Assembly (NCBI GenBank): GCA_002352945.1
Contig: DDHL01000066.1
Coordinates: forward strand, 11,607 to 20,671
DNA: 9,065 bases
Direction: 5' to 3'
Source of the DNA: Campylobacteraceae bacterium UBA1877
Lineage (GTDB): Bacteria > Campylobacterota > Campylobacteria > Campylobacterales > Campylobacteraceae
The translations under genes were made by a program, and so were the position numbers. Positions within the stretch are counted from its first letter, which is position 1. The number at the start of each line of letters is the position of its first letter. A model generated the notes under the pieces. The model had not been told where the DNA came from. It saw only the letters and a list, made by a program, of their open reading frames with translations, and searched no databases. This document shows, piece by piece, positions 1-9,023 of the stretch.

Positions 1-527
1 TTTAAGAGTCCAGCACTTGAAATGATTGCAGTACCGTGTTGGTCATCGTGCATTACAGGAATGTTAACTCGCTCTTGAAGCTTCTTTTCAATCTCAAAAC
101 ATTTTGGTCCGCTAATATCTTCTAGGTTGATTCCACCAAAAGTATCGGCAATTGCTACACAAATGTCTACAAATTTATCAGGGTCTTTTTCATTGATTTC
201 AATATCATATGCATTCACACCTGCAAATTTTTTAAATAAAACCGCTTTTCCTTCCATAACAGGCTTACTAGCAAGTGCGCCAATGTCTCCCAGGCCAAGT
301 ACTGCCGTACCATCGCTAATAACTCCTACCAGATTTCCTTTGCCTGTATAATCATATGCTTTTGATGGGTCCTTTTCAATCTCAAGGCATGGAAAAGCTA
401 CACCTGGGCTATATGCAGTGGAAAGGTCACGCTGGGTGGTGCATGGTTTAGTAACTTCAATAGCAATCTTGCCATTGATATGGTATTCTAACGCCTCTTC
501 GCGTTCAACTTTTGCAGTTTTACTCAC
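1..527 (-). CDS. maeB: Malic enzyme (malate oxidoreductase), N-terminal part, cut by window edge
   Basis: Oxidative decarboxylation of malate to pyruvate with NAD(P)+, linking the TCA cycle to pyruvate in the cytoplasm. The 175 visible residues cover the N-terminal malic domain. They include AYSPGVA with the expected catalytic Tyr39, [15 protein letters not shown] with the expected Lys94, and metal-binding acidic residues in NLEDI (Glu136/Asp137) and HDDQHGT (Asp161/Asp162). The NAD-binding domain lies beyond position 1. I place the start at a GTG (525-527), because AAGGAG (535-540) sits 7 nt upstream and the reading frame opens directly into the conserved EALEYH region; no ATG fits. The gene overlaps the end of gltX by 8 nt (GTGAGTAA), so the two are probably co-transcribed and translationally coupled. 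Cofactor preference cannot be told from this part. The symbol follows the short bacterial MaeB-type enzymes and is less certain than the family. Confidence 0.93.
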   Translation of the reverse strand, partial: MSKTAKVEREEALEYHINGKIAIEVTKPCTTQRDLSTAYSPGVAFPCLEIEKDPSKAYDYTGKGNLVGVISDGTAVLGLGDIGALASKPVMEGKAVLFKKFAGVNAYDIEINEKDPDKFVDICVAIADTFGGINLEDISGPKCFEIEKKLQERVNIPVMHDDQHGTAIISSAGLL

Positions 528-1905
528 TGTCAAACTCCTTTTGTAATTTAAGAATTCTTTTTAATACTTCATCTTGTCCAAGCACTCTCATAACCTCAAA
601 GACCGAAGGACTCACAGATGAACCAGTTAATGCTATACGAATAGGCTGAGCAAGTTTGCCAAGGCCAACATTGTGTGCTTCTAAAACCTCTTTTGCAATC
701 TTTTCAAAATCTATGGGCTGTTTTGCTTGTACAAGAGATTTGTAAAACTCATCTAGTAGTGTTAGTGAATCTTTATTGATAAATTTTTTTACAGCCTTTT
801 GGTCATAACTTTGGGGAGGATTTAGTATATTTTTTGCTCCGTTTGCCAAATCGACTAACGTTTTGGCCCGTTCTCTAAGGGAGTCAAGAAGAAGGGTGCC
901 CTGAGGGTGCTCTTTTAAATCTATTCCAAAAGCTAAAAGCTCTTGCATCAATCTAGAGGCTGGAAGGGTTTTAATGTAGTGGGCATTAAGCCAGTCGAGT
1001 TTTTTGGCATTAAATGCAGAAGCAGATGTGTTAATATCTTTTGGATCAAAAAGCTCTATCATCTCTTCCATGCTAAAAATCTCTTGATCTTTATGGCTCC
1101 AGCCAAGGCGGACAAGGAAGTTAAGAAGAGCTTCTTTGAGGTATCCCATTTTTGGATACTCCATAACATCGGTTGCTCCATCTCGTTTTGAGAGTTTTTT
1201 GCCGCTTTCATTTAAAATCATTGGAACGTGAAAGAATTTTGGTACTTCAAAACCCAGTACTTTGTAGATGATAATCTGTTTTGGAGTATTTGAGAGGTGG
1301 TCATCGCCTCGGATAACATGGTTTACACCCATTAGGGCATCATCAATTGTAACAACAAAATTGTAAGTTGGCGTTCCATCAGCGCGGGCGATAATGAAAT
1401 CGTCTAAAATATCCTTTGCTTGAAAGTGCATGGGGCCCTTGATGCCATCTTCAAAGTAAATCTCTCCTTCAAGGGGTGCTTTAATTCTCACAACAGGATC
1501 AATGCCTTTTGGAGGAGTGCCTTTGAAGTCTCGGTATCTTCCATCATATTTTGGGCGCTCTTTGTTGGCAATTTGCTTTTGGCGCAAACTTTCAAGCTCC
1601 TCTTTTGTCATATAGCAGTAGTATGCTTTGCCTGAATCGAGCAATTTTTGGATGTAAGATTGGTAAATTTCTAAACGTTTTGATTGGTAGACAATCTCTC
1701 CATCATGCTCCATTCCACACCAAGCAAAGGCTTCTTCGATTGCTTTGGCTGCTTGGGCAGAATTTCTCTTTTGGTCTGTATCTTCAATGCGTAGTAAAAA
1801 TTTTCCTTTATTTCGTCTAGCCCAAAGGTATGAGTATAAAGCGGTACGCAATCCACCAATATGCAAGTATCCAGTGGGCGAGGGGGCAAAACGGGTTACA
1901 ACCAT
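520..1905 (-). CDS. gltX: Glutamyl-tRNA synthetase
   Basis: Charges tRNA with glutamate in the cytoplasm; class I aminoacyl-tRNA synthetase. The 461 residues are the normal family length. The HIGH-type signature is [11 protein letters not shown] (His15-Gly18), the KMSKS-type loop is KKLSKRDG (about 236-243), and LRIEDTD (38-44) and [12 protein letters not shown] (199-210) are typical. The ATG has AAGGAT 5-6 nt upstream (1911-1916). Campylobacterota usually carry two GltX proteins and no GlnRS. By length and start ([20 protein letters not shown]), as I remember the families, this one resembles the H. pylori HP0476 type, which charges tRNA-Glu, rather than the shorter HP0643 type specialised for tRNA-Gln. 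That subtype call is inference. The C. jejuni gene in this position is labelled gltX2, so numbering differs between species. It is first in an operon with the malic enzyme gene. Confidence 0.97.
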   Translation of the reverse strand: MVVTRFAPSPTGYLHIGGLRTALYSYLWARRNKGKFLLRIEDTDQKRNSAQAAKAIEEAFAWCGMEHDGEIVYQSKRLEIYQSYIQKLLDSGKAYYCYMTKEELESLRQKQIANKERPKYDGRYRDFKGTPPKGIDPVVRIKAPLEGEIYFEDGIKGPMHFQAKDILDDFIIARADGTPTYNFVVTIDDALMGVNHVIRGDDHLSNTPKQIIIYKVLGFEVPKFFHVPMILNESGKKLSKRDGATDVMEYPKMGYLKEALLNFLVRLGWSHKDQEIFSMEEMIELFDPKDINTSASAFNAKKLDWLNAHYIKTLPASRLMQELLAFGIDLKEHPQGTLLLDSLRERAKTLVDLANGAKNILNPPQSYDQKAVKKFINKDSLTLLDEFYKSLVQAKQPIDFEKIAKEVLEAHNVGLGKLAQPIRIALTGSSVSPSVFEVMRVLGQDEVLKRILKLQKEFDSE

Positions 1906-1959
1906 AAAAAATCCTTATGCAGTACATTGTGAGGTTTTAGGCAAAATCAAATATTTACA

Positions 1960-1968
1960 TGGTATGAT
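1960..1968 (+). promoter_or_regulatory. Candidate extended -10 promoter for the SurA-like gene
   Basis: TGGTATGAT is an extended -10 (TGn plus TATGAT). It would start transcription near 1975 and give a leader of about 50 nt before the ATG at 2026. The identical nonamer lies in front of pseB at 6876-6884. An alternative -10, TATAGT at 1991-1996, would give a leader of about 22 nt. Which one is used cannot be decided by reading. Confidence 0.4.
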
Positions 1969-1988
1969 TCTTTAGTGCCAAGTCATAA

Positions 1989-1994
1989 ATTATA
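1989..1994 (-). promoter_or_regulatory. Candidate -10 box for gltX
   Basis: On the minus strand this reads as a perfect TATAAT, about 83 nt before the gltX ATG, in an AT-rich setting. No good -35 is visible, which is common for the housekeeping sigma factor of Campylobacterota. It overlaps a plus-strand TATAGT (1991-1996) that could serve the divergent gene. Based on motif only. Confidence 0.4.
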
Positions 1995-2025
1995 GTGATT
2001 TCTTACTTAATAAAGGATAACTTTC

Positions 2026-2871
2026 ATGTTTGTAAACACTCTTAAACGCGCTCTTTTAACTCTTGGGGTTTTAGCATTAAGTGCACAAGCTGGGCTTGTA
2101 AATGCCATCTCTGTTATTGTTAATGATGAGCCTATTACGCTTTTTGAAATCCATAAAACCGCCTCCATTGAGTCAATACCTTTAAGAGATGCTCTTGATG
2201 TTCTTATTCAAGAGCGCCTTCAAGAATCCCAAATCAAAAAATTAGGAATAAGTGCAGACCCTTTTGAGGTTCAAAATAGGATTGAAGCGATTGCTGCGCA
2301 AAATGGAATTTCAATTATGGAGCTTCGTAGTTTTATTACAAATAAGGGTATGAGCTGGGATACATACAAAAAAGAGATAGAAAAGTCGATAAAAGAGGAG
2401 AAGCTTTACAGCCGGATTTTTGCAAACTCTCCTGAGCCTTTTGATGTGGGTAAAATTAGAGCCTATTATGAGAAAAATATAGATGAGTTTAAAAGAGCAA
2501 ACAAGATTGTAGTAACTCGCTATAGCGGACCAAGTGAAGATAGTCTTAAACAGATTAAAGCAGCTCCTATGAGCGTTGTTCCTGGAGTTAGCGTTACCCA
2601 TGAGACTCTAAGTTTAAAAGATCAAAACCAACAGTTACAATACCTTTTAAATGAGACTCCAATTGGCTCATTTACTCCAATTATTAAAGATGATTCAGGC
2701 GTGAAAATGTATCTTATTGAGAGCAAAGAAGAGGTTGAAGTGCTTCCATTTGAGAAGGTTCAAAATTTTATTGCCAATCGCCTTGAAGAGGAGCGCCGAA
2801 GCGAAGCGGTAAGAAACTACTTTGAAAAGCTCAAAGCAAGAGCTGATATTGTAGTGCTTCGCCGTCCATAA
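2026..2871 (+). CDS. SurA-like periplasmic chaperone / peptidyl-prolyl isomerase
   Basis: Predicted exported folding factor for outer-membrane proteins. It starts with a signal peptide: Lys/Arg near residues 7-8, then a hydrophobic stretch LLTLGVLALSA, with cleavage likely after AQA (22) or VNA (27). The mature start ISVIVNDEPITLFEI is typical of SurA/PpiD-like chaperone domains. An alpha-helical chaperone region follows to about residue 160, then a single parvulin-like segment (about 165-245), then a C-terminal helix returning to the chaperone domain. The 281 residues are shorter than E. coli SurA, which has two parvulin domains. Position and size match C. jejuni Cj1289, a SurA-like protein, as I remember it. 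The parvulin part is divergent, so isomerase activity is uncertain. The ATG has AAAGGA (2012-2017) 8 nt upstream. It is monocistronic, with divergent and convergent neighbours. Confidence 0.88.
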   Translation: MFVNTLKRALLTLGVLALSAQAGLVNAISVIVNDEPITLFEIHKTASIESIPLRDALDVLIQERLQESQIKKLGISADPFEVQNRIEAIAAQNGISIMELRSFITNKGMSWDTYKKEIEKSIKEEKLYSRIFANSPEPFDVGKIRAYYEKNIDEFKRANKIVVTRYSGPSEDSLKQIKAAPMSVVPGVSVTHETLSLKDQNQQLQYLLNETPIGSFTPIIKDDSGVKMYLIESKEEVEVLPFEKVQNFIANRLEEERRSEAVRNYFEKLKARADIVVLRRP

Positions 2872-2910
2872 GTTTTAAAGTTAGGTTTTTAATAGTTTCA
2901 AACTAGCAGC

Positions 2911-2922
2911 TTTACATGTAAA
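2911..2922. repeat. TTTACATGTAAA palindrome, perfect copy 1
   Basis: Perfect 12-bp palindrome in the left arm of the intergenic hairpin between the SurA-like gene and the small gene behind accC. Confidence 0.85.
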
Positions 2923-2937
2923 ACGATAAGGCTTTGT

Positions 2938-2949
2938 TTTACATGTAAA
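2938..2949. repeat. TTTACATGTAAA palindrome, perfect copy 2
   Basis: Perfect copy in the right arm of the same hairpin, 27 bp from copy 1 start to start. Confidence 0.85.
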
Positions 2950-2964
2950 GTTAAAATCTCTTTG

Positions 2965-3522
2965 CTAGCCTAAAAGTTTACGAACACGCTCTAATTGGCT
3001 AGCATGGTCTTCTTGATCGATTTTGATTCCATCTTGGGTACTGATTGCACCTAGCGTATTTACAAGTGCTACACTTTTTTGGTAAGCAAGATTGGATAGC
3101 TCTTTGTTGAGTTCATCTAGCTTATTGCCTAAAGCTATCACATCATCTTTTGATTCGATACCCTCAAGAGAGTGAAGCTCTAATCCATACTCAATCCCTT
3201 TTGCAAAGAGAGATTGGCCTGCGTAAATCGTATTATCAACTATATCCATCATCTCTTCAAGTTTTTTATCAAATGTGTTTTTATCTTCAATTTCTAAAAG
3301 CGCCTCTTGCTCAAGGCTAAGCTTGGATAGATTTTGCCCAAAGGCTTGAAAAAATCCAAGTTCAGACTGCAATTGGCCGATGGATTGGGCAAGAAGAGTT
3401 GTATGGTTTGTGCTGCTAGAAGTTTTGTTATCAGCAGGCTTTTGGCTTTGGATTTTTTGGGTGTTTATATTACGGCGGATATGATTAATATTTGTACCCG
3501 CCGTAACGTTAAGTTTAACCAT
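2965..3522 (-). CDS. Small protein of unknown function, faint flagellin-like helical core
   Basis: I do not recognise the family with certainty. The 185 residues have no signal peptide or membrane segment. A polar, probably disordered start (1-42, rich in Asn, Ser, Thr, Lys) precedes a mostly helical region (43-107), then helices about 125-158 and a charged end (LERVRKLLG). The segment ending DNTIYAGQSLFA (96-107) resembles the flagellin/FlgL pattern where the N-terminal helix ends in xTxYxGxxLF; compare QSTYNNQALFG in the FlaC-type protein of this window. A flagellar secreted protein or a FliS co-chaperone of the H. pylori HP1076 kind is a guess. The ATG lies 3 nt after the accC stop (TAACCCATG) with only a weak ribosome site, so it is probably translationally coupled to accC. 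Such a gene is absent at this place in C. jejuni as I remember it. That it is a real gene is well supported; the function is not. Confidence 0.75.
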   Translation of the reverse strand: MVKLNVTAGTNINHIRRNINTQKIQSQKPADNKTSSSTNHTTLLAQSIGQLQSELGFFQAFGQNLSKLSLEQEALLEIEDKNTFDKKLEEMMDIVDNTIYAGQSLFAKGIEYGLELHSLEGIESKDDVIALGNKLDELNKELSNLAYQKSVALVNTLGAISTQDGIKIDQEDHASQLERVRKLLG

Positions 3523-3525
3523 GGG

Positions 3526-4857
3526 TTAAATACTCGCTAAGTAGTTGGTATCGTAATTGTTATTTATAAAATCTGGATTATCCATCATTGCTAGATGGAA
3601 ATTTTTTGTAGTTTGGATACCCTCGACTTGTAGCTCTTTTAAAGCCTGCTTCATTTTAGCAATAGCTCGCGGGCGATCTTCGGCCCATACCACAAGTTTG
3701 CCAATTAAAGAGTCATAATATGATGGCACTGTATAGCCTGAATATGCGTGAGAATCGAGCCTTACATTGCGACCTCCCGGAGCAATAAAGGTTGAAATTT
3801 TCCCAGGACTTGGAATGAATCGCACAGGATCTTCTGCTGTAATTCGACACTCAATGGAGTGGCCTTTACATGTAATTGCCTCTTGGGGAGGCAGGGCTTC
3901 TCCTTGGGCAACCTTAATCATAAGCTCAATAATATCAACTCCGCTTACCATTTCACTTACACAATGCTCCACTTGAAGCCTTGTATTCATCTCCATGAAG
4001 TAGAAATTTTTATCTGCATCAACTAAAAATTCAAAAGTTCCAGCACTCTCATACCCAAGAGCCTTTGTCGCTTTTACTGCAGTTGCTAATAACTCTTGAC
4101 GGGTTTTGTCATCAAGTAAAATTGCAGGAGACTCTTCAATCAATTTTTGGTGGCGTCTTTGCAAAGAGCAGTCGCGCTCTCCAATATGGATGGCATTTCC
4201 ATGGCTATCGCCTAAAACTTGAACTTCAATGTGGCGGGGTTTGATGATATATTTTTCCATGTACAAAGTGCCATCACCAAAGGCACTGCTTGCTTCGCTT
4301 TCAGCAGCTAGATACGATTTTTCCAAATCCTCTTCTTTGTGAACAACGCGCATGCCTCTTCCACCGCCGCCAGAACTTGCTTTTAGAATGACTGGATATC
4401 CAATCTCTCGCGCTAGCTTCTTAGCTTGAGCGATGGACTCTAGGGCACCTTCGCTTCCTGGAATTACTGGAACACCCGCTTTTTTCATCACCTCTTTGGC
4501 TTTTGATTTGTCACTCATTAAAATCATTGCATCAACACTTGGACCAATGAATTTAATTTTATGGTGTTCGCAAATTTCAACAAAGCTTTGATTTTCACTC
4601 AAAAACCCATACCCTGGAAAGATAGCATCGCACTCGCTTATTTCCGCAGCTGAAATGATAGATGGGATACTAAGATAGCTTTGAGTCGATTTTGGGCCAC
4701 CGATACAGATGCTCGCATCTGCATAGCGCAAATAAAGAGCATCCTTATCAGCCGTGGAGTAGACTGCGATAGCTTTTTTGCCCATCTCTTGGATAGTCCG
4801 AATGGCTCGCAGGGCGATCTCTCCGCGATTTGCTACAAGGATTTTCTCAATCTTCAT
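3526..4857 (-). CDS. accC: Biotin carboxylase subunit of acetyl-CoA carboxylase
   Basis: ATP-dependent carboxylation of the biotin carried by AccB, the first half-reaction of malonyl-CoA synthesis for fatty acids. The 443 residues are typical. In order: the biotin carboxylase N-domain beginning KILVANRGEIALRAIR, an ATP-grasp domain with Lys116, Lys159 and the glycine loop SSGGGGRGMR (161-170), the catalytic stretch MEMNTRLQVEH with Glu289, Asn291, Arg293 and Glu297, and the C-domain with SIECRITAEDP and PSPGK. HCVSE follows the active site where E. coli has HPVTE; I see no reason to expect loss of activity. The start overlaps the accB stop by one base (TAATG), with GGAG/AGAAG just upstream, so the two subunits are translationally coupled. 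A pyruvate carboxylase A subunit would look similar, but pairing with accB favours AccC. Confidence 0.96.
   Translation of the reverse strand: MKIEKILVANRGEIALRAIRTIQEMGKKAIAVYSTADKDALYLRYADASICIGGPKSTQSYLSIPSIISAAEISECDAIFPGYGFLSENQSFVEICEHHKIKFIGPSVDAMILMSDKSKAKEVMKKAGVPVIPGSEGALESIAQAKKLAREIGYPVILKASSGGGGRGMRVVHKEEDLEKSYLAAESEASSAFGDGTLYMEKYIIKPRHIEVQVLGDSHGNAIHIGERDCSLQRRHQKLIEESPAILLDDKTRQELLATAVKATKALGYESAGTFEFLVDADKNFYFMEMNTRLQVEHCVSEMVSGVDIIELMIKVAQGEALPPQEAITCKGHSIECRITAEDPVRFIPSPGKISTFIAPGGRNVRLDSHAYSGYTVPSYYDSLIGKLVVWAEDRPRAIAKMKQALKELQVEGIQTTKNFHLAMMDNPDFINNNYDTNYLASI
3865..3876. repeat. TTTACATGTAAA-like copy with one mismatch, inside accC
   Basis: TTTACATGTAAT, 11 of 12 bases. 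On the accC strand it is read in the frame A-ATT-ACA-TGT-AAA (Ile-Thr-Cys-Lys), a different frame from the two copies in pseC. Confidence 0.5.
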
Positions 4858-5294
4858 TAAATCTTCTCCACACCAAAAAGAGGCATATCAAATTCAACCG
4901 GCTGTCCATCGTCAACGAGAATGCTGACAATTTTGCAGTCAAATTCAGCCTCAATTTCATTCATAATTTTCATAGCTTCAATAATGCCAATAACTTGACC
5001 TTTTTTAACCTTTTGTCCAATTTTTACAAAAGGCTCAGCTCCTGGAGCTGGTGCTTGGTAGTAGGTTCCAACCATTGGAGATTTGATAGTTTCAGTGGGC
5101 TCACACGGAGCGCTTTTTTCTGGAGCTTGCTTCTCTTGAACGACTGGAGTTGTGGCAGGCTGGGTAGAAGTTGTAGTGCTCTGTTCTGATATTTTTTCCA
5201 TCTCAATTTCAAATTCACCATCTTTAATTTTTAATCTGGATGCGCTGGTTGTGTCAAAGAATTTCATCAAATCCTTAATATCTTGTTTTTTCAT
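4857..5294 (-). CDS. accB: Biotin carboxyl carrier protein of acetyl-CoA carboxylase
   Basis: Carries the carboxybiotin arm between AccC and the carboxyltransferase. The 145 residues have the standard plan: an N-terminal helical part (MKKQDIKDLMKFFDTTSASR) with a short strand region to about 35, a flexible Thr/Gln/Pro/Ala/Glu-rich linker (about 36-72), and a C-terminal biotinyl domain starting at SPMVGTYYQAP. Biotin would attach to Lys109 in the canonical EAMKIMNE. The ATG has AGGAG (5300-5304) 5 nt upstream. It is the first gene of the accB-accC-small protein operon and appears to be transcribed leftward from the promoter shared with dcd. Note the single Cys in the linker (CEP, residue 64), which is unusual for a disordered linker but of no known significance. 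Confidence 0.96.
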   Translation of the reverse strand: MKKQDIKDLMKFFDTTSASRLKIKDGEFEIEMEKISEQSTTTSTQPATTPVVQEKQAPEKSAPCEPTETIKSPMVGTYYQAPAPGAEPFVKIGQKVKKGQVIGIIEAMKIMNEIEAEFDCKIVSILVDDGQPVEFDMPLFGVEKI

Positions 5295-5355
5295 AAAAGC
5301 TCCTATTTGGTGGTAGTTTTAAGAACCAAAACATGTGAGAATTGGCGTAAAAATT

Positions 5356-5372
5356 TGTGCTATAATACCACA
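5356..5372. promoter_or_regulatory. Symmetrical bidirectional promoter for accB (minus) and dcd (plus)
   Basis: The 17-mer TGTGCTATAATACCACA is an interrupted inverted repeat (TGTG-n-TAT-n-ATA-n-CACA). On the plus strand it gives the extended -10 TGC-TATAAT (5358-5366); on the minus strand TGG-TATTAT (5370-5362). The two -10 boxes share five base pairs. Predicted starts are near 5373 rightward (leader about 30 nt to dcd) and 5355 leftward (leader about 60 nt to accB). It is the best promoter match in the 108-bp gap. Transcription start sites are inferred. Confidence 0.65.
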
Positions 5373-5402
5373 TCTTGACCAAACTAGCACTGAAGGAAGA
5401 TG

Positions 5403-5963
5403 ATGGGATTAAAAGCTGATACGTGGATACGGGAAAAATCCATAAAAGAAAAAATGATAGAACCATTTTGCGAAGAACAGGTCGGCAAAGATGTAGTAAG
5501 CTATGGTGTAAGCAGTTATGGGTATGATATTCGGGTAGGACGTGAATTTAAAATTTTTACAAATGTGAATTCAACCGTAGTGGATCCAAAGCAATTTGAT
5601 GCTAAAAATGTTGTGGATTTTGAAGGGGATGTTTGTATCGTTCCTCCAAACTCTTTTGCTCTGGCTAGAACTGTTGAGTATTTTAGAATTCCAAGCAATG
5701 TATTAGCTATTTGCCTTGGCAAAAGCACTTATGCAAGATGTGGAATTATTGTAAATGTAACCCCTTTTGAGCCCGATTTTGAAGGGCATATTACTATTGA
5801 AATTTCCAATACAACTCCGCTTCCTGCAAAAATTTATGCCAACGAGGGTATTGCTCAAGTACTCTTTTTTGAAGGAGATGAGCAGTGCGAAGTAACCTAC
5901 AAAGATAAATCAGGAAAATATCAAGGCCAAACCGGAATAACCCTGCCTCGAATCTTGCGATAA
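5403..5963 (+). CDS. dcd: dCTP deaminase
   Basis: Deaminates dCTP to dUTP, which dUTPase then turns into the dTMP precursor dUMP; cytoplasmic trimer of the dUTPase fold. The 186 residues equal the usual family length. Visible signatures are [13 protein letters not shown] (37-49), the nucleotide-binding GKSTYAR (106-112, Ser108 and Arg112), [17 protein letters not shown] with the expected catalytic Glu133, and the C-terminal [10 protein letters not shown] that closes over the substrate. Two ATG codons are adjacent (5400 and 5403). I prefer the second: AAGGA (5393-5397) is then 5 nt away rather than 2, and family members begin MGLKAD. If the first is used there is one extra Met. It is monocistronic, with a hairpin just downstream. 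A bifunctional dCTP deaminase/dUTPase is less likely given the closeness to the plain Campylobacter Dcd. Confidence 0.96.
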   Translation: MGLKADTWIREKSIKEKMIEPFCEEQVGKDVVSYGVSSYGYDIRVGREFKIFTNVNSTVVDPKQFDAKNVVDFEGDVCIVPPNSFALARTVEYFRIPSNVLAICLGKSTYARCGIIVNVTPFEPDFEGHITIEISNTTPLPAKIYANEGIAQVLFFEGDEQCEVTYKDKSGKYQGQTGITLPRILR

Positions 5964-5969
5964 ACTCTT

Positions 5970-5992
5970 AAATCTTTAACATGTAAAGATTT
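5970..5992 (+). terminator. Probable dcd terminator hairpin
   Basis: AAATCTTTA (5970-5978), loop ACATG, TAAAGATTT (5984-5992): a perfect 9-bp stem, extendable with a one-base bulge, 6 nt after the dcd stop and followed by taaaa. The stem is AT-only except for one G-C pair and there is no long T-run, so it may be weak. Confidence 0.5.
5976..5987. repeat. TTTACATGTAAA-like copy with one mismatch, in the dcd hairpin
   Basis: TTAACATGTAAA, 11 of 12 bases. It covers the loop and the inner stem of the dcd terminator candidate. Confidence 0.5.
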
Positions 5993-6049
5993 TAAAACGA
6001 AGCATTTTTCAGTAAGGCGGTATTTAAATCTTTGTGTTTGTAAAATTTT

Positions 6050-6071
6050 GTGTCCATCTTGCGATGGACAC
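6050..6071 (-). terminator. Probable terminator of the FlaC-type gene, GNRA-loop hairpin
   Basis: GTGTCCATC (6050-6058) and GATGGACAC (6063-6071) pair over a 4-nt loop. Read on the minus strand the loop is GCAA, a stable GNRA tetraloop, starting 5 nt after the stop codon of the flagellin-like gene. The following transcript is AAAAUUUUAC, with a short U-run. With the weaker hairpin at 5970-5992 it separates the convergent dcd and flagellin-like transcripts. Confidence 0.6.
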
Positions 6072-6076
6072 GGGAG

Positions 6077-6805
6077 TTAAAATTTTAAAAGAGCTGCCAT
6101 TTGTTGCTGTAAAATGGCGTTGTTGTGGACTTGTGTAATAGTTGATACGTTAAGATTTAGGTTACTTTGGCTAAGCTCATTAATATTTTCATCCATTGGT
6201 GTTTCAGAAATTTGCGAATAACTCGAAGCTGCACTTGTAATTCCTGCTAAAAGATTATTTACACTCACTTGCGCCTCTTGAGTTGCGCTTGAAACATCAG
6301 ATAGAAGCGAGCTGACATTTTCTTGCAAACTCTCTATACTTTCTTGGTCTGTAATGCTAACACTTGAAAGTTCTGGGTCGCTAAGACCTAGGGGTGAGCT
6401 GCTGCCAAAAAGAGCTTGATTATTGTAAGTTGATTGGCTTAGCATATCACTCATGGATTCAAGAGTGTTGTTAAACTCTTGGGCGAGCATAGCTTGCTGG
6501 TCGCTGTTAAGCGCAGCATTATTGTGTGCTACAAAGAGTTCATTGAGGTGGTTAGTGCCCTTTTGAAGTTCTTCTAAAGTGCCATTAGCGATTTGGAGCA
6601 TGCTAATGTTTGCATTTTCATTTTGCACCTCTTGTGTCATGGTTGCAATTTGAGAATTGAGCATATCTGCACTAATAAGGGTTGCTCCATCTTTGCCGCT
6701 AAGCTCTCGCGAGGCTGCTATTTTATCTAAGGCCTCTTCCACCTTAGCCTTGTGCTGGTTTGTTGCTAAGAAGTTGTAATTGTTGCTCAAAGATCCTACT
6801 TGCAT
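6077..6805 (-). CDS. flaC: FlaC-type small flagellin-like protein
   Basis: Flagellin-related protein, 242 residues, lacking the large variable D2/D3 domains of filament flagellins. The N-terminal flagellin core is recognisable: KIAASRELSGKDGA (28-41), then ISMLQIANGTLEELQKGTNHLNEL (67-90) and STYNNQALFG (125-134). The C-terminal half ends in a helix like flagellin D0 (about 218-242, VHNNAILQQQMAALL). The middle (135-200) is rich in serine, 20 in 66 residues. Size and both ends resemble C. jejuni FlaC (Cj0720c, about 249 residues), which is secreted through the flagellar export apparatus and is not the main filament subunit; secretion here is inferred. The ATG has AAGGAGG (6811-6817) 5 nt upstream. 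The gene is alone, convergent to dcd and divergent from the pseudaminic acid operon. In C. jejuni flaC is elsewhere, so its placement here is a lineage difference. An ordinary short flagellin is the alternative. Confidence 0.82.
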   Translation of the reverse strand: MQVGSLSNNYNFLATNQHKAKVEEALDKIAASRELSGKDGATLISADMLNSQIATMTQEVQNENANISMLQIANGTLEELQKGTNHLNELFVAHNNAALNSDQQAMLAQEFNNTLESMSDMLSQSTYNNQALFGSSSPLGLSDPELSSVSITDQESIESLQENVSSLLSDVSSATQEAQVSVNNLLAGITSAASSYSQISETPMDENINELSQSNLNLNVSTITQVHNNAILQQQMAALLKF

Positions 6806-6830
6806 AAAAGCCTCCTTTTTAGCCTTACTT

Positions 6831-9019
<2,189 letters not shown>

Positions 9020-9023
<4 letters not shown>

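Larger units (their letters stand above)
2910..2950. terminator. Perfect 15-bp inverted repeat, probable bidirectional terminator
   Basis: CTTTACATGTAAAAC (2910-2924) and its exact reverse complement GTTTTACATGTAAAG (2936-2950) flank an 11-nt loop. It lies 38 nt after the SurA-like stop and 14 nt after the stop of the convergent small gene, where a shared terminator is expected. Neither side has a long U-run (ttaaaatctc on the plus strand), so termination is inferred from position and stem. Each arm contains one copy of the self-complementary 12-mer TTTACATGTAAA, so the arms could also fold singly. Confidence 0.6.

Noticed and set aside
127..351. Plus-strand reading frame of 74 codons inside the malic enzyme gene
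   Set aside because: The minus strand carries an unbroken malic enzyme with all expected motifs; this frame is its antisense shadow and its product resembles no family.
2311..2601. Minus-strand 96-codon frame opposite the SurA-like gene
   Set aside because: No ribosome site, an unusual Cys/Phe/Asn-rich composition, and complete overlap with a well-supported gene.
3865..3876. TTTACATGTAAA as the operator of a local regulator
   Set aside because: Copies lie inside accC and pseC and at gene ends rather than at promoters; no copy overlaps a predicted promoter here.
4830..5189. Plus-strand 119-codon frame opposite accB
   Set aside because: Antisense to accB with its biotinyl motif; low-complexity product without family resemblance.
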